17,827 nt of DNA, taken from NCBI GenBank assembly GCA_947457025.1, contig CANGUI010000009.1, forward strand, positions 1 through 17,827, in the 5' to 3' direction. Origin of the DNA: Flammeovirgaceae bacterium (GTDB lineage: Bacteria > Bacteroidota > Bacteroidia > Cytophagales > Cyclobacteriaceae). The notes below the pieces were generated by a model, which did no database searches, had not been told where the DNA came from, and saw only the letters and a program-made list of their open reading frames with translations. A program made the position numbers and the translations under genes. Shown here piece by piece: positions 1 to 9,590 of this stretch (position 1 is the first letter of the stretch; every line of letters starts with the position of its first letter).

Positions 1-2
1 AC

Positions 3-3000
3 CGGGCTACGAACATCACCTTCGAGAACCTGCGCATCACGCTTCCCACGACCACGAGCATAACGGAAGACAGGGCTGCGATTTTACTACGGCCGACCAC
101 CTCGAGTAACGTTCGGTTATTGAACACCGTGATTACAGGAGGCTCGCACGGGTTCATCCATGTGGGCAACAGTTCGCTGTCCAACTATTCAGCGGGCACG
201 GTGATTACGGGCAACACGATCAGCAACGTGTACGCGCGGCCGATGTATTTGCAGTACCAGAACGGAGTTGTGTTCAACGACAATGTGATTACGGGGACGA
301 GCTACTTTGATTACTACGGTACGGTGATCTGGAACGGGTCGGGGGTTTTGGAGATGCAGCGCAACCGGATTGTAGGGGGCGCGGGGTATGCGTTGTACTT
401 GTATTATCCGAACGTGGGCGGCAGCGGGTTGATTGCGAACAACTTTTTCAGTTCCACGAACTCGAACTCGAGTTATATCACATTTTACATCCAGCAGGGA
501 TTGGTGAACACGAACATATACCACAACAGTGTAAACGCCACGGGCACGAGCACGAACAGCACTGCGTTTCAGTTTGATCGTGCGGCATCGGTTGGCAACC
601 GGGTGGTGAATAATATTTTCCGGGCGAACACGGGTATGGCGGTAGAGCACCGCAACACGACCACGGTGAACTCAGTGTTGGAGAGCGACCACAACGATTT
701 GTTCAGTTCGGGTCCGCTGCTGGGGCAGTTTGGTTCAACCAATGTCGGCACACTGGCGGCCTGGCGAACGGCCTCAGGCCTGGATGCCAACAGTCTCTCC
801 ATTGATCCGCAGTTTCAGTCGCCTACTTTGCTGTATACTACGGTAGCTGCGCTATCGTCTTCGGGAAAAAACGTAAATGCTGAAGTGCCGGATGACATCG
901 ATGGAGTTGCCCGCCCCTCTTCACCCAGTATTGGTGCTGCGCAATTCGGAGCGGTGGGCACTCCGCTGGCCGGCACCTATACGATTGATGCTGCAGGAAG
1001 TGGGGCCAACAACTTCACTTCCTTTACGGCTGCCCTGGATGCGTTACGAAATGCCGGAGTAAGCGGGCCGGTCGTTTTTCGCGTGAGTGGCAATTTCAAC
1101 GAACAGATCACGTTGCTGAATGTGTCGGGCTCTTCGGCCACCAACACCGTCACCTTTGAGTCGGCCACGGGCAACCCGGCCGATGCAATTGTTCGGTTTT
1201 CTGCAACTACGAGCTCCGCGAATTTTACCGTAAGGTTCAGCAATGCTGACCACCATCGCATCCGGAACATGACCATCCGCGCAGAAGGAACTTCGTTTGC
1301 ACGGGCGGTATTCATGAACAACCGGGCACTGGACATTTTGCTGGAAGGCAATGTGATTGAAAGCACGGTAACGACACTCACCTCCTTTGATCGGGGTGGG
1401 GTGGTGATCAACGCCTCCGTGGCTGAGGATGTTCGCCTGATCAACAACACAATCCGGCTGGGCGCGGTGGGCATCGACTTTCAAGGTCCGTTCGCCCGCG
1501 CCACCGGCACTGTGATTCGGGGCAACACCATTTTTCAAAGCTATCACCGCGGCATTATTCTCAACTACCACACCGCTTTTATCCTCGACCAAAATGTGGT
1601 CACCAACAATCCGTCTTCGTCCAATTTCACGGGCGTGTCCATCAGTAATGCGGAGGGAGCTTTCCGGTTGACAGCCAACCGGGTGACGGGCGGAAACGGC
1701 ACGGCTCTGGATGTGGTGACGGCTCAGGCAACAGCCGGTGCACCGGCCCTTATCGCCAATAACTTTTTGCAAACCAACAACGCGGCCTCATTCCAAACGG
1801 TGAGCCTGAACTTCCTGCGGCATGTGAATTTTTACCACAATAACATCAACGCAACGGGCGCGGGCACCGGACTTTACTATACATCCGGCTCCGGCACGAA
1901 CGTTAATCTCATCAACAACATCATCAAATCAAATAGTTATACCCTGGAGGTGACCAGCGGCAGTACAACCGCGATTGGGCAGGCCAACTACAACAATTAT
2001 TTTTCAACCGGATCAACCTTAGCACGTTGGGGCGGAGTTGATCAATCCAATTTGGGAGCCTTGCAGGCGGCCACGGGTCAAAATGCCAACTCGCTTTCCG
2101 TGGACCCGCAATACCCCTCCGCCACGGATCTGGCGGCCGTAGCTCCCTCACTTGCCGGTGCAGGCTTTGACCTCACCGCCATCGTGCCGAACGATATTAA
2201 CGGAGCGGTGCGGACAGTGCCCGTGAGTATTGGGGCCACGCAGTTCTTACCAGCCGTAAGCCGTGATGGCGCGATTACCCGGATTGTTGCCCCGTTAAGC
2301 TCGTGTTCACTGACTGCCTCTACACCGGTTACGGTTGAGATCAGTAATCTGGGAGCCACGTCTATTTCCGGATTTCAAGTATCGTATCAGATTAACGGAG
2401 GACCGGCTGTGACGGAATCCATACCCGTTGCCGTAACCATCTTGCCAGCCGGCAAGTACGAATACACCTTCACCCAAAGAGCCAACCTGGCTGCCAAACA
2501 AGTGTACACCATTCGAGGCACAATTATACTCGCAGGTGATGAAGACGCAACGAATAACCAACTGGATGCCTCCGTCACGCACTTCCCCGATTTGATCACA
2601 ACGCTAACGCCTAATTCAACCATTTGTGCAGGTGAAGCGATTACGCTTACCGCCACGGGCGGAACGAGCTACCTCTGGAATACCTCGTCTACTTCGGCCA
2701 GCATTACCGTTTCGCCAGTCGCCACCACCACCTACTCGGTGCTGATCACCAATGCGAATGAATGTTCAGAAACAAAAACCGTAACGGTCACGGTGCGGGA
2801 CAGCCCGGTGATCAGCTTCACAGGTGCAACAGGCTTCATCACGTCATACGTATCACCGACCCAGGGTGGCACGGCAGAACTTTTTGAATTTCGGATGATC
2901 TATACCGATGCCGGTGGAAGTTTGCCCGCGGCCGGCTATCCCCGGGTGGAGTTAGACGCCAATGCGAACGGTCAGGCCACGGATCCGCTGGATATTATCC

Positions 3001-6000
3001 GCATGATGACGCAAACGGATGCCACCGATACCAACGTAACCGATGGCAAAGAATATCGCGTCACCCTAACCAACCTGTCGGACCTCATTCGTTGGCGATC
3101 GCGTATTGTGGCGCGCAATGCAGACGGATGTCAGTCGCAAACACCTTTTGTATCAAGTCCTTTTGTGTCGAACGACCTTTTGGACGTGGCGATATTCGCT
3201 AACGATATCTCCTTCAGTAAATCGAATCCGGCCATCAACGAGTCGATCAGGATATACGCCCGTATTCGCAATACGTCCGATTATGTGGCGGAGAACTTTG
3301 TGGTTTCGGCATACATCGAAGGTAATCGCGTCTTCACCCAAACCGTAAATTTACTGGGGCCGCAGTTGGCCATTAATTTGCAGTGGGACCAATCTTTTGC
3401 CGCTTCGGGCTTCTTCCCGGTTAAGGTCGTGATTGACGAAAACAACGTGCTGGCCGAAGATAACGAGCTCAACAATTTCGCTATTCGTCCGGTGATCGTA
3501 GGTGATTATCAGTTGCCGGGTGGAATTGACTGCGGGGCAAGCGTGACGCCTACGAGTGTGCTTCCTTTTGGTGGCATCACCATCTCAGGTAAGGCCGAAT
3601 ATTTTGGCATCGCCCCGGGTATTGACCCGGATGTAGCGGGGGCTACGGTTACCGCCCGAATCACGGGCGGTGGGCAAGCCGGCACGACAACACAAGCCGA
3701 TGGCACGTACCAGCTTACCCTGACTGCGCCCGGAGCTCCCGGAACATACACCGTTACGGTAGAAGTTACCGACTTTACCCTTACGGGTACGCAAGGGCCC
3801 TTTACCATAACCGTGTTGCCTTCACCACCGAGGCCCGACCTCACCACCTCGATTGTGCTGAGTCAATCTACGATCTTGCCGGGCCAATCGGTTAGCGGAA
3901 CGGCAACCGTGTCAAACACCGGGGATGCACCCGCAACCAATTTTGTATTTCGGTTTCTGAATTGTGATGCCGTGCTTGGCACGCAAAACATTGCGCAGCT
4001 AAATCCGGGCGAGTCGCTGACCTTCAACTTTACCACCACAACCAACGTGATTGGCGACTGTTTCAACCGAAGTAACTGCATATTCCGGAGTGAAGCAGAC
4101 CTCACGAACACCGTTGTTGAGCGCTCAGAGGCTAACAACCAGAGCTCCACGTCCCTCACCGTTTTGCCCAACAAACCGGATCTCACTCCGGTCAATTCCT
4201 CGAGTGGGGTTTCGGGTGCCGTCAATATGCTGTTGCCCCAGACGTTTTCCCTGCGCGTAGACAACATTGGCGGTGTAAATGCCACTACTCCTTTTGATGT
4301 TCGCGTGTATATGAATGGCACGTTAATCCACACCGAAGCGCTGACATCACTCGCTACATGTGTCGGGCATACTTTCGCAATAAACTATACCTTCGCCAAT
4401 ACGCTCGACCACGTGCTTGATATTCGGGTGGATGAACCCATTGGTTCGGGAGTGGTCGATGAATATCGGGAGACCAACAACGAGTTCTCGCGAACGATCC
4501 GTCACACCCCCCCGCTACCGGTATTCCCTAACTTGTCGGTAAGCAATGGGGATATCAGTGTGGCACCGGTGCTGCCGCCTGCCGGCACGAACTTTAACGT
4601 GAATGTTACCTACCGCAACACCGGACCCATTCCCGTGAATCCTCCCTTTGATCTGGAGTTGACCGTGATCGAAGCGGGCATACCACGAATTGAAACACGC
4701 ACCGTGAATACCGTGCTCAATGCAGGAGCGACCGCCACAGTTTCACTCACCACCAGCCTGGCTACCGATGGCGATCATGCTTTTCGAATCCGGCTCGATA
4801 ACAACGCACAGATAACCGAGGGCAGCGAGGGCGACAACGTGGCTCAGATGCCCTTGTGCGTTGACTTTGCGGTGACCCCCGTGGGCGGAGCCTGGGGTGG
4901 TGGATTTTACGAAGGAACGGTACAAAATCTCACGGCCAACATCTATAACAACGGGCTGTTCACGGCTACGAATGTGCCTGTTTCATTCTTCATTGATAAT
5001 GTGAAAGTCGCGTCCACCATTTTGCCTACGGTGGGGCCGGGGTTGCAAGCCGGCAGTTATTCAGTCTCCCTTCCTTATCTGTTTGCAACAGCCGGCACAT
5101 TCGAATTGAAAGTGGTGGTTGATGAACTGGCTGCCTATGCCGAATGCCGGGAGGACAACAATGAATTCAAAACAAACATTCAGGTCCGCTTGCCCGCGCC
5201 CGACCTCCGCATTTTTTCCGAGTACATCGCGCCCAGCAAAATCAACCCCGATGTAGATGAGCCCATTACCATATTTATTTCGTACGACAACGCGGGTGTA
5301 GGGGCGTCAGGTCCGTTCAAAGCGCGCGTTCTGGTAGATGATGTGCCGCTCGGACCCGATGTCGACATTCCATCCGTAGCGCCCGGTGATGATGGAACCG
5401 TTCAGATCATGACACCGTACCGCAGCTCGCTCGCGGGTATCCGGGTGATTCGTGCATTATTGGATCCAAACGACTTACTAAACGAAACCACCCGCACCAA
5501 TAACGAAGCTTCGCGTGCGTTGGTCGTTGGTCAGGCCCCCAACTTGTTGTTCACGAACCTCCAGCCGGGTGTTGTTTGTCCGAACAATGGTGATAACATA
5601 TCCGTGACGGCTACCGTGCAGAACGCTGGCGATATTCAGGCCACGGCTCAGATTCATTTCTTTTACCTGACACCCACCGACACCATTCCGATCGATGTGA
5701 AAGGCATCACAGTGGCCGGGAATCAAACCGCATCGGTTCAAACCGACTGGCTGGTGATCAACAAGGATTTTGCCTTATATGCCGAAATCCGAAACAGTGA
5801 TCCGGCTGAATTCGATGACACCGATAATTCAATTCGCACCGACTTTTGTGCGGGCCCTTATTACAACCTGCTCGTGGAGGCCGTTGGGCAGGGATTGGTG
5901 CAGCGCACCCCCAATCAAAACCGGTTTGAAGGCGCGCAGGTGGTGGAAATCACAGCGGTACCGGCTGCCGGTTGGATTTTTTCCGGCTGGCAAGGCGATG

Positions 6001-7868
6001 CGACAGGGGCAGTCAATCCGCTTACGGTGAGTTTGAACAGCGATAAGAACATTGAAGCGCTGTTTATAGAATCAGTGGCAACCCCGACCGGTGTGGGCGG
6101 TGCACGCTGTGGCCCCGGCACTGTGACGCTGACGGCTACCGGTGCCGTTGGTGCTCAAACCTATGCCTGGTATGCGCAGGCTACCGGGGGCACGGCCATT
6201 CAGAATAATCCCAATCCGGACTTCGCGTCTCCCTCACTTTCAGCCACCACGAGTTATTATGTTGCGATTCGTTCGGCTACCATCGAGAGTCCGCGCACCG
6301 AAGTTGTGGTCAATATCTATCCGCTGCCGGCCGCTCCAACCGCGAGCCCCGTTTTCATTTGCAGTGGCACCGCGGCTACGCTCAGTGCCAGTGGAGGATC
6401 GACAGGCCAGTATCGGTGGTACACACAGGCCACCGGGGGCACGGCAATTGCGGGCGAAACCAATCCCATGTTCACTACGCCAATACTCACCACCAATACA
6501 ACCTATTACGTGGCCATCAATAATGGAGCATGCGAGGGAGGGCGCACTGCGGTAGCCGTCACTGTTCGTCCGCTTCCGGCTGATCCCACAGCAGTGGGAG
6601 CCAGCCGCTGCGGCAGTGGATCAGTCACAATATCTGCTTCGGGAGCCGGTGCCGGACAATACAGATGGTACGTCAGTTCTTCTGGTGGTTCGCCCATTCC
6701 CAATGAGGTGAACAGCACGTACACGATTTCGGCTCTGGTGACCACCACCACCTACTATGTTGCGATCGACAATGGTGAGTGCGAGAGTAACCGCATCGCC
6801 GTAACGGCAACCATCCAACCGCTGCCCGCTGCACCAGCCACGATAAGTGCCAGCCGCTGTGGCCCGGGTAGTGTTACCCTCTCAGCCAGCGGAGGCGCAC
6901 CGGGTCAATACCGGTGGTACACTCAAGCCACTGGAGGCACAGCAATTCCAGATCAGACAAACAGTACTTATACCACCGGCACAGGGGGAGTTTTTTATGT
7001 TTCCGTTGTTCAGGGTTTGTGTGAGAGTAGTCGTACACTGGCGGAAGCAACGATCAACGTTGTCCCTCCGGTACCCGTTGGCACGTCTTCGGTAGCGCTG
7101 GTGAACAACCAGATTGAATTATGCCCATCAATATCGGCCACCCTCACAGCACCCGTCGGCTTTGCGGGATACATTTGGAGCACAGGCAGTACAGGATCAT
7201 CAATTACCGTTTCGCAGGCGGGCCAGGTAACCCTCACCGTACGGAATGCCGCTGGATGCACGAGTGCGCCGTGGACGGTAAACGTGGTGCGCCGTACCTG
7301 TACACCTGCAATTTCTTCTCCGCCACCGCAAACCATTCCGGTAGAAGGTACGCTTACGTTGAATATAGCGACATTGATCACTTCCATACTGCCTATTGTG
7401 CCGTCTTCACTACGGGTAGCCATTCCACCCAGGAGCGGAGCGAAGGCGAACTTTTCCTCAACGGGTGAATTGCAGATCAACTATTCGGGCGTGCTGTTTG
7501 CAGGACGTGATGAACTGACCATCGAAGTATGTAACGTAGCCGGGGAATGTGGGCGTCAGGTGATCAGCATCGAAGTCGTGGGCGACATTGTGGTGTACAA
7601 CGGCATTTCACCAAACGGAGATGGGCAGAACGATTATTTTTATCTGCAGTACATAGATGTACTGCCGGCGGCAAGCGAGAACCGCGTGATGATTTATAAT
7701 CGATGGGGTGATCTGGTATGGCAGACGACCAATTATAATAATACGAGCAACCGCTTCGAAGGGCTGAGCAATGCCGGGGCGGAGTTGCCATCGGGCACTT
7801 ACTTTTACCGGATTCAGTTTGCTTCAGGTGTACCCGAACGAAGCGGGTATCTGACGCTACGGCGGTAG
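3..7868 (+). CDS. Giant modular secreted surface protein with C-terminal gliding-motility (T9SS type B) sorting domain, 5' partial
   Basis: The frame is open from the first bases of the window, so the true start and signal peptide lie upstream; the TTG at 120 is only the first start-like codon. About 2,620 residues are visible. In order by nucleotide: a right-handed beta-helix module (3-950), a second one (960-2250), a CARDB-like stretch (2260-2580), a PKD/Ig-like domain with Cys (2588-2810), an unassigned domain (2810-3170), a CARDB-like domain (3177-3490), an Ig/carboxypeptidase-regulatory-like domain (3510-3835), six more CARDB-like domains of about 110 residues (3835-5850), a bacterial repeat domain with a GW..FSGW..D core (5855-6075), four Ig-like repeats (6076-7065), one further PKD-like unit, and a C-terminal domain starting at NGISPNGDGQND with IYNRWGDLVW and GTYFYRI (7595-7868). 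That last domain is the CHU_C/type B signal used by the Por (type IX) secretion system for export and surface attachment. A role in adhesion or polymer binding is inferred; no catalytic domain is recognised. It is followed by an 86-base gap and a convergent gene. Confidence 0.93.
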   Translation, partial: RATNITFENLRITLPTTTSITEDRAAILLRPTTSSNVRLLNTVITGGSHGFIHVGNSSLSNYSAGTVITGNTISNVYARPMYLQYQNGVVFNDNVITGTSYFDYYGTVIWNGSGVLEMQRNRIVGGAGYALYLYYPNVGGSGLIANNFFSSTNSNSSYITFYIQQGLVNTNIYHNSVNATGTSTNSTAFQFDRAASVGNRVVNNIFRANTGMAVEHRNTTTVNSVLESDHNDLFSSGPLLGQFGSTNVGTLAAWRTASGLDANSLSIDPQFQSPTLLYTTVAALSSSGKNVNAEVPDDIDGVARPSSPSIGAAQFGAVGTPLAGTYTIDAAGSGANNFTSFTAALDALRNAGVSGPVVFRVSGNFNEQITLLNVSGSSATNTVTFESATGNPADAIVRFSATTSSANFTVRFSNADHHRIRNMTIRAEGTSFARAVFMNNRALDILLEGNVIESTVTTLTSFDRGGVVINASVAEDVRLINNTIRLGAVGIDFQGPFARATGTVIRGNTIFQSYHRGIILNYHTAFILDQNVVTNNPSSSNFTGVSISNAEGAFRLTANRVTGGNGTALDVVTAQATAGAPALIANNFLQTNNAASFQTVSLNFLRHVNFYHNNINATGAGTGLYYTSGSGTNVNLINNIIKSNSYTLEVTSGSTTAIGQANYNNYFSTGSTLARWGGVDQSNLGALQAATGQNANSLSVDPQYPSATDLAAVAPSLAGAGFDLTAIVPNDINGAVRTVPVSIGATQFLPAVSRDGAITRIVAPLSSCSLTASTPVTVEISNLGATSISGFQVSYQINGGPAVTESIPVAVTILPAGKYEYTFTQRANLAAKQVYTIRGTIILAGDEDATNNQLDASVTHFPDLITTLTPNSTICAGEAITLTATGGTSYLWNTSSTSASITVSPVATTTYSVLITNANECSETKTVTVTVRDSPVISFTGATGFITSYVSPTQGGTAELFEFRMIYTDAGGSLPAAGYPRVELDANANGQATDPLDIIRMMTQTDATDTNVTDGKEYRVTLTNLSDLIRWRSRIVARNADGCQSQTPFVSSPFVSNDLLDVAIFANDISFSKSNPAINESIRIYARIRNTSDYVAENFVVSAYIEGNRVFTQTVNLLGPQLAINLQWDQSFAASGFFPVKVVIDENNVLAEDNELNNFAIRPVIVGDYQLPGGIDCGASVTPTSVLPFGGITISGKAEYFGIAPGIDPDVAGATVTARITGGGQAGTTTQADGTYQLTLTAPGAPGTYTVTVEVTDFTLTGTQGPFTITVLPSPPRPDLTTSIVLSQSTILPGQSVSGTATVSNTGDAPATNFVFRFLNCDAVLGTQNIAQLNPGESLTFNFTTTTNVIGDCFNRSNCIFRSEADLTNTVVERSEANNQSSTSLTVLPNKPDLTPVNSSSGVSGAVNMLLPQTFSLRVDNIGGVNATTPFDVRVYMNGTLIHTEALTSLATCVGHTFAINYTFANTLDHVLDIRVDEPIGSGVVDEYRETNNEFSRTIRHTPPLPVFPNLSVSNGDISVAPVLPPAGTNFNVNVTYRNTGPIPVNPPFDLELTVIEAGIPRIETRTVNTVLNAGATATVSLTTSLATDGDHAFRIRLDNNAQITEGSEGDNVAQMPLCVDFAVTPVGGAWGGGFYEGTVQNLTANIYNNGLFTATNVPVSFFIDNVKVASTILPTVGPGLQAGSYSVSLPYLFATAGTFELKVVVDELAAYAECREDNNEFKTNIQVRLPAPDLRIFSEYIAPSKINPDVDEPITIFISYDNAGVGASGPFKARVLVDDVPLGPDVDIPSVAPGDDGTVQIMTPYRSSLAGIRVIRALLDPNDLLNETTRTNNEASRALVVGQAPNLLFTNLQPGVVCPNNGDNISVTATVQNAGDIQATAQIHFFYLTPTDTIPIDVKGITVAGNQTASVQTDWLVINKDFALYAEIRNSDPAEFDDTDNSIRTDFCAGPYYNLLVEAVGQGLVQRTPNQNRFEGAQVVEITAVPAAGWIFSGWQGDATGAVNPLTVSLNSDKNIEALFIESVATPTGVGGARCGPGTVTLTATGAVGAQTYAWYAQATGGTAIQNNPNPDFASPSLSATTSYYVAIRSATIESPRTEVVVNIYPLPAAPTASPVFICSGTAATLSASGGSTGQYRWYTQATGGTAIAGETNPMFTTPILTTNTTYYVAINNGACEGGRTAVAVTVRPLPADPTAVGASRCGSGSVTISASGAGAGQYRWYVSSSGGSPIPNEVNSTYTISALVTTTTYYVAIDNGECESNRIAVTATIQPLPAAPATISASRCGPGSVTLSASGGAPGQYRWYTQATGGTAIPDQTNSTYTTGTGGVFYVSVVQGLCESSRTLAEATINVVPPVPVGTSSVALVNNQIELCPSISATLTAPVGFAGYIWSTGSTGSSITVSQAGQVTLTVRNAAGCTSAPWTVNVVRRTCTPAISSPPPQTIPVEGTLTLNIATLITSILPIVPSSLRVAIPPRSGAKANFSSTGELQINYSGVLFAGRDELTIEVCNVAGECGRQVISIEVVGDIVVYNGISPNGDGQNDYFYLQYIDVLPAASENRVMIYNRWGDLVWQTTNYNNTSNRFEGLSNAGAELPSGTYFYRIQFASGVPERSGYLTLRR

Positions 7869-7954
7869 TGAGATTGGCCGCGCACGTTGAAGTGACGGAA
7901 GGCCAGCGCCATACACGCGTTGTCAGCTAAGCTGTTCTTCCGAAGCACACCAGT

Positions 7955-8527
7955 TTATTGCTTCCGGTAGAGTGTAAGCACAACGCGGCGGTTCAGGGCA
8001 CGTTCGGCTTCGGTGGCGTTTTCGTTGAGTGGCTCCTCTTCACCGCGTCCGATGGCCTGCAGGCGTTCAGACTCAACCCCCGATCGTTTCAGAAAATCAC
8101 ATACCGAGTTTGCCCGTTTTAGCGACAAGCGCTGATTGAAGTGTTCGTGTCCGAGGTTATCTGTAAATCCTTCAACTTTCAGGTGAAGATCAGGGTCAAG
8201 CGTCAGCGCAAAGCGGAATTCTTCCAGAAGTGCTTCCGATTCTTCATCCAGATCAGCGGAGTTGAACTCGAAGTGGAAACGTATTTGACGGGTTTTCACT
8301 ACCTCAATTTCCTGGCTGATGACACCGGGCCACCCGGTACCCCGAGGCATTGCTGGGGTCTTGAGTGAGTCTGCTTGCGCCGGCGGGGCATTTTCACGTA
8401 CGGACTCTGGTGGTGGCGCAGTTCTGGTGCGGGTTGAGTCGCGAGCCGGCTCAGTTTTCTTGGTAGCCGCGGGCATGCGTGTTGTGGTTGATTTCTTTTT
8501 TGCCGTGCTGCGCTTGCGGGCGGGCAT
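7955..8527 (-). CDS. OmpA-family C-terminal domain protein, N-terminus uncertain
   Basis: The last 110 or so residues form a clear OmpA-like peptidoglycan-binding domain: IRFHFEFNSADLDEES at its start, then GFTDNLG, the LS..RA motif (RLSLKRANSVCDFL), GRGEEEP, and a final LNRRVVLTLYRKQ. This domain usually binds diaminopimelate in the cell wall through the conserved Asp and Arg seen here. The first 80 or so residues are a low-complexity Lys/Thr/Pro/Ala stretch without any signal peptide, which is unusual for this family because the domain must reach the periplasm. I chose the ATG at 8527; the same frame extends to a TTG at 8560 that sits in the transposase remnant. The original N-terminus may have been lost when the mobile element joined at about 8565, so this could be a truncated gene. 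It is convergent with the giant surface protein. Confidence 0.75.
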   Translation of the reverse strand: MPARKRSTAKKKSTTTRMPAATKKTEPARDSTRTRTAPPPESVRENAPPAQADSLKTPAMPRGTGWPGVISQEIEVVKTRQIRFHFEFNSADLDEESEALLEEFRFALTLDPDLHLKVEGFTDNLGHEHFNQRLSLKRANSVCDFLKRSGVESERLQAIGRGEEEPLNENATEAERALNRRVVLTLYRKQ

Positions 8528-8562
8528 CACCAGTTTGCGTAGAAGAAGTGCTACCTCCAACT

Positions 8563-8642
8563 TTATCGAGCATTTTCTTGAGCATGAGCATGCCCGCCCA
8601 GGGCGTGATTTCTTAATCGGTAAACTCGATTTTATAGTCCAT
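8563..8642 (-). pseudogene. N-terminal remnant of a transposase (IS1380/IS4-like)
   Basis: Reading leftward from an ATG at 8642 gives MDYKIEFTD, a TAA stop, then EITPWAGMLMLKKMLDKVGG in the same frame. The pattern of a short polar start followed by E-I-T-P-W-G-G and a hydrophobic KKMLDK helix is what I know from the N-termini of IS1380-type DDE transposases. Only about 27 codons remain; beyond about 8563 the frame reads into unrelated sequence before the OmpA-domain gene. The internal stop, the truncation, and a matching repeat end at 8697-8776 support a dead insertion-sequence fragment. The family name is from memory and moderate in certainty. Confidence 0.5.
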
Positions 8643-8696
8643 ACCCTTTGTCAGAAAATCTGACTGAATTTAAAGACTCTTTACACAACAAAAAAC

Positions 8697-8776
8697 GTTG
8701 ATTATCAAATGTTTTTCACGTATTCTCTCTAATGGCCGCCATTAGAACTTTTTCAAATGACAATTCCGGGGTTCAT
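8697..8776 (+). repeat. Mobile-element end with palindrome, copy 1 (shared with 15120-15199)
   Basis: This stretch aligns with 15120-15199: GTTGAT at the left edge, then 31 bases to TCTAATGG, a palindrome (TCTAATGGC, one base, GCCATTAGA at 8728-8746), AACTTTTT, AATGACAATT and a CGGG..TCAT block. Similarity is strongest from 8728 onward. It lies 55 bases upstream of the broken transposase start, where the left end of an insertion sequence would be expected. A GGCACGTT at 8808-8815 may extend the match, as the same string follows copy 2 at a similar distance. Confidence 0.65.
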
Positions 8777-9590
8777 GCAAAGGCCGGAAATCAGCCGGAT
8801 TGGCGCGGGCACGTTCAATCCACCCGGATTCTTCAAGCTGTGTGGCGGGTGATATGGTAACTGTGTTTGCGGGCATTGCAGCGGGTCATCAGTACCACCA
8901 TAATGGCAGATTCTGAAAAAGATACAACACGAAAGATAAAAAAACTAAAGATCACACCGGCAGGTACGATACAGGGCCATTTGCCTAACGGGCGAGGAGG
9001 ATCAAATACAAGGCCCCGTATGAGGGTTTATACAAACATGCATACACTGGATTTTTCGGGATCTAGTCACTCCCATTTACTGAATTTGCTTTCGTTTTCC
9101 AAAAGGAGTCTTCTCTCTGGCTTAGTCGTTCTGATCGTGAATAAGACTGGCTAGCTCAGGAAGACATTTATCCAACAGGTCAAGTAATGAGGGGACGAAT
9201 GCTGCCGGACAGATGTCAGGCCTATGTTCTTGTGGTGGTGCCTTTTTTAGTCCTGGCACTATTGGGGTGGTATTGCAGCAGTAACTTCCACCGCCTTCTG
9301 TCGCGACGTTTTCAATTTAGCCTGCCTCTACTCCTTCGTAAAAACGCTCCGTGGGACGGGATTCGGGAAGAAAAAACTTCTTGGTTTCTGTTTGAGCTAT
9401 CTTTTCAGGCAATGAGTGGATACCGGCCCCGAATCACTACTTCGCAGCTCCTGTCCGCGGGCAGGTATGGATTACTTTTCAATTCCAAACTTTTCCTTTC
9501 CTTTTTTTCAATTACCTTCGGCGTGGAGTTTTGCCCCCCTGAGGCATTTCACCATAGGTCGACCTGAATGAAGATAATCCCGGCGCTCGG
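8777..9590. other. Intergenic stretch of 0.8 kb without a convincing gene
   Basis: Two open frames occur here (8867-9154 and 9187-9567, both rightward). Their translations change character along their length, resemble no family I know, and lack clear ribosome binding sites. I treat them as chance frames or decayed sequence left beside the insertion-sequence remnant. No tRNA or strong terminator was seen. Confidence 0.5.

Noticed and set aside
8867..9567. Two rightward open frames (95 and 126 codons)
   Set aside because: No recognisable motifs, no clear ribosome binding sites, inconsistent composition, and adjacent to decayed mobile DNA.
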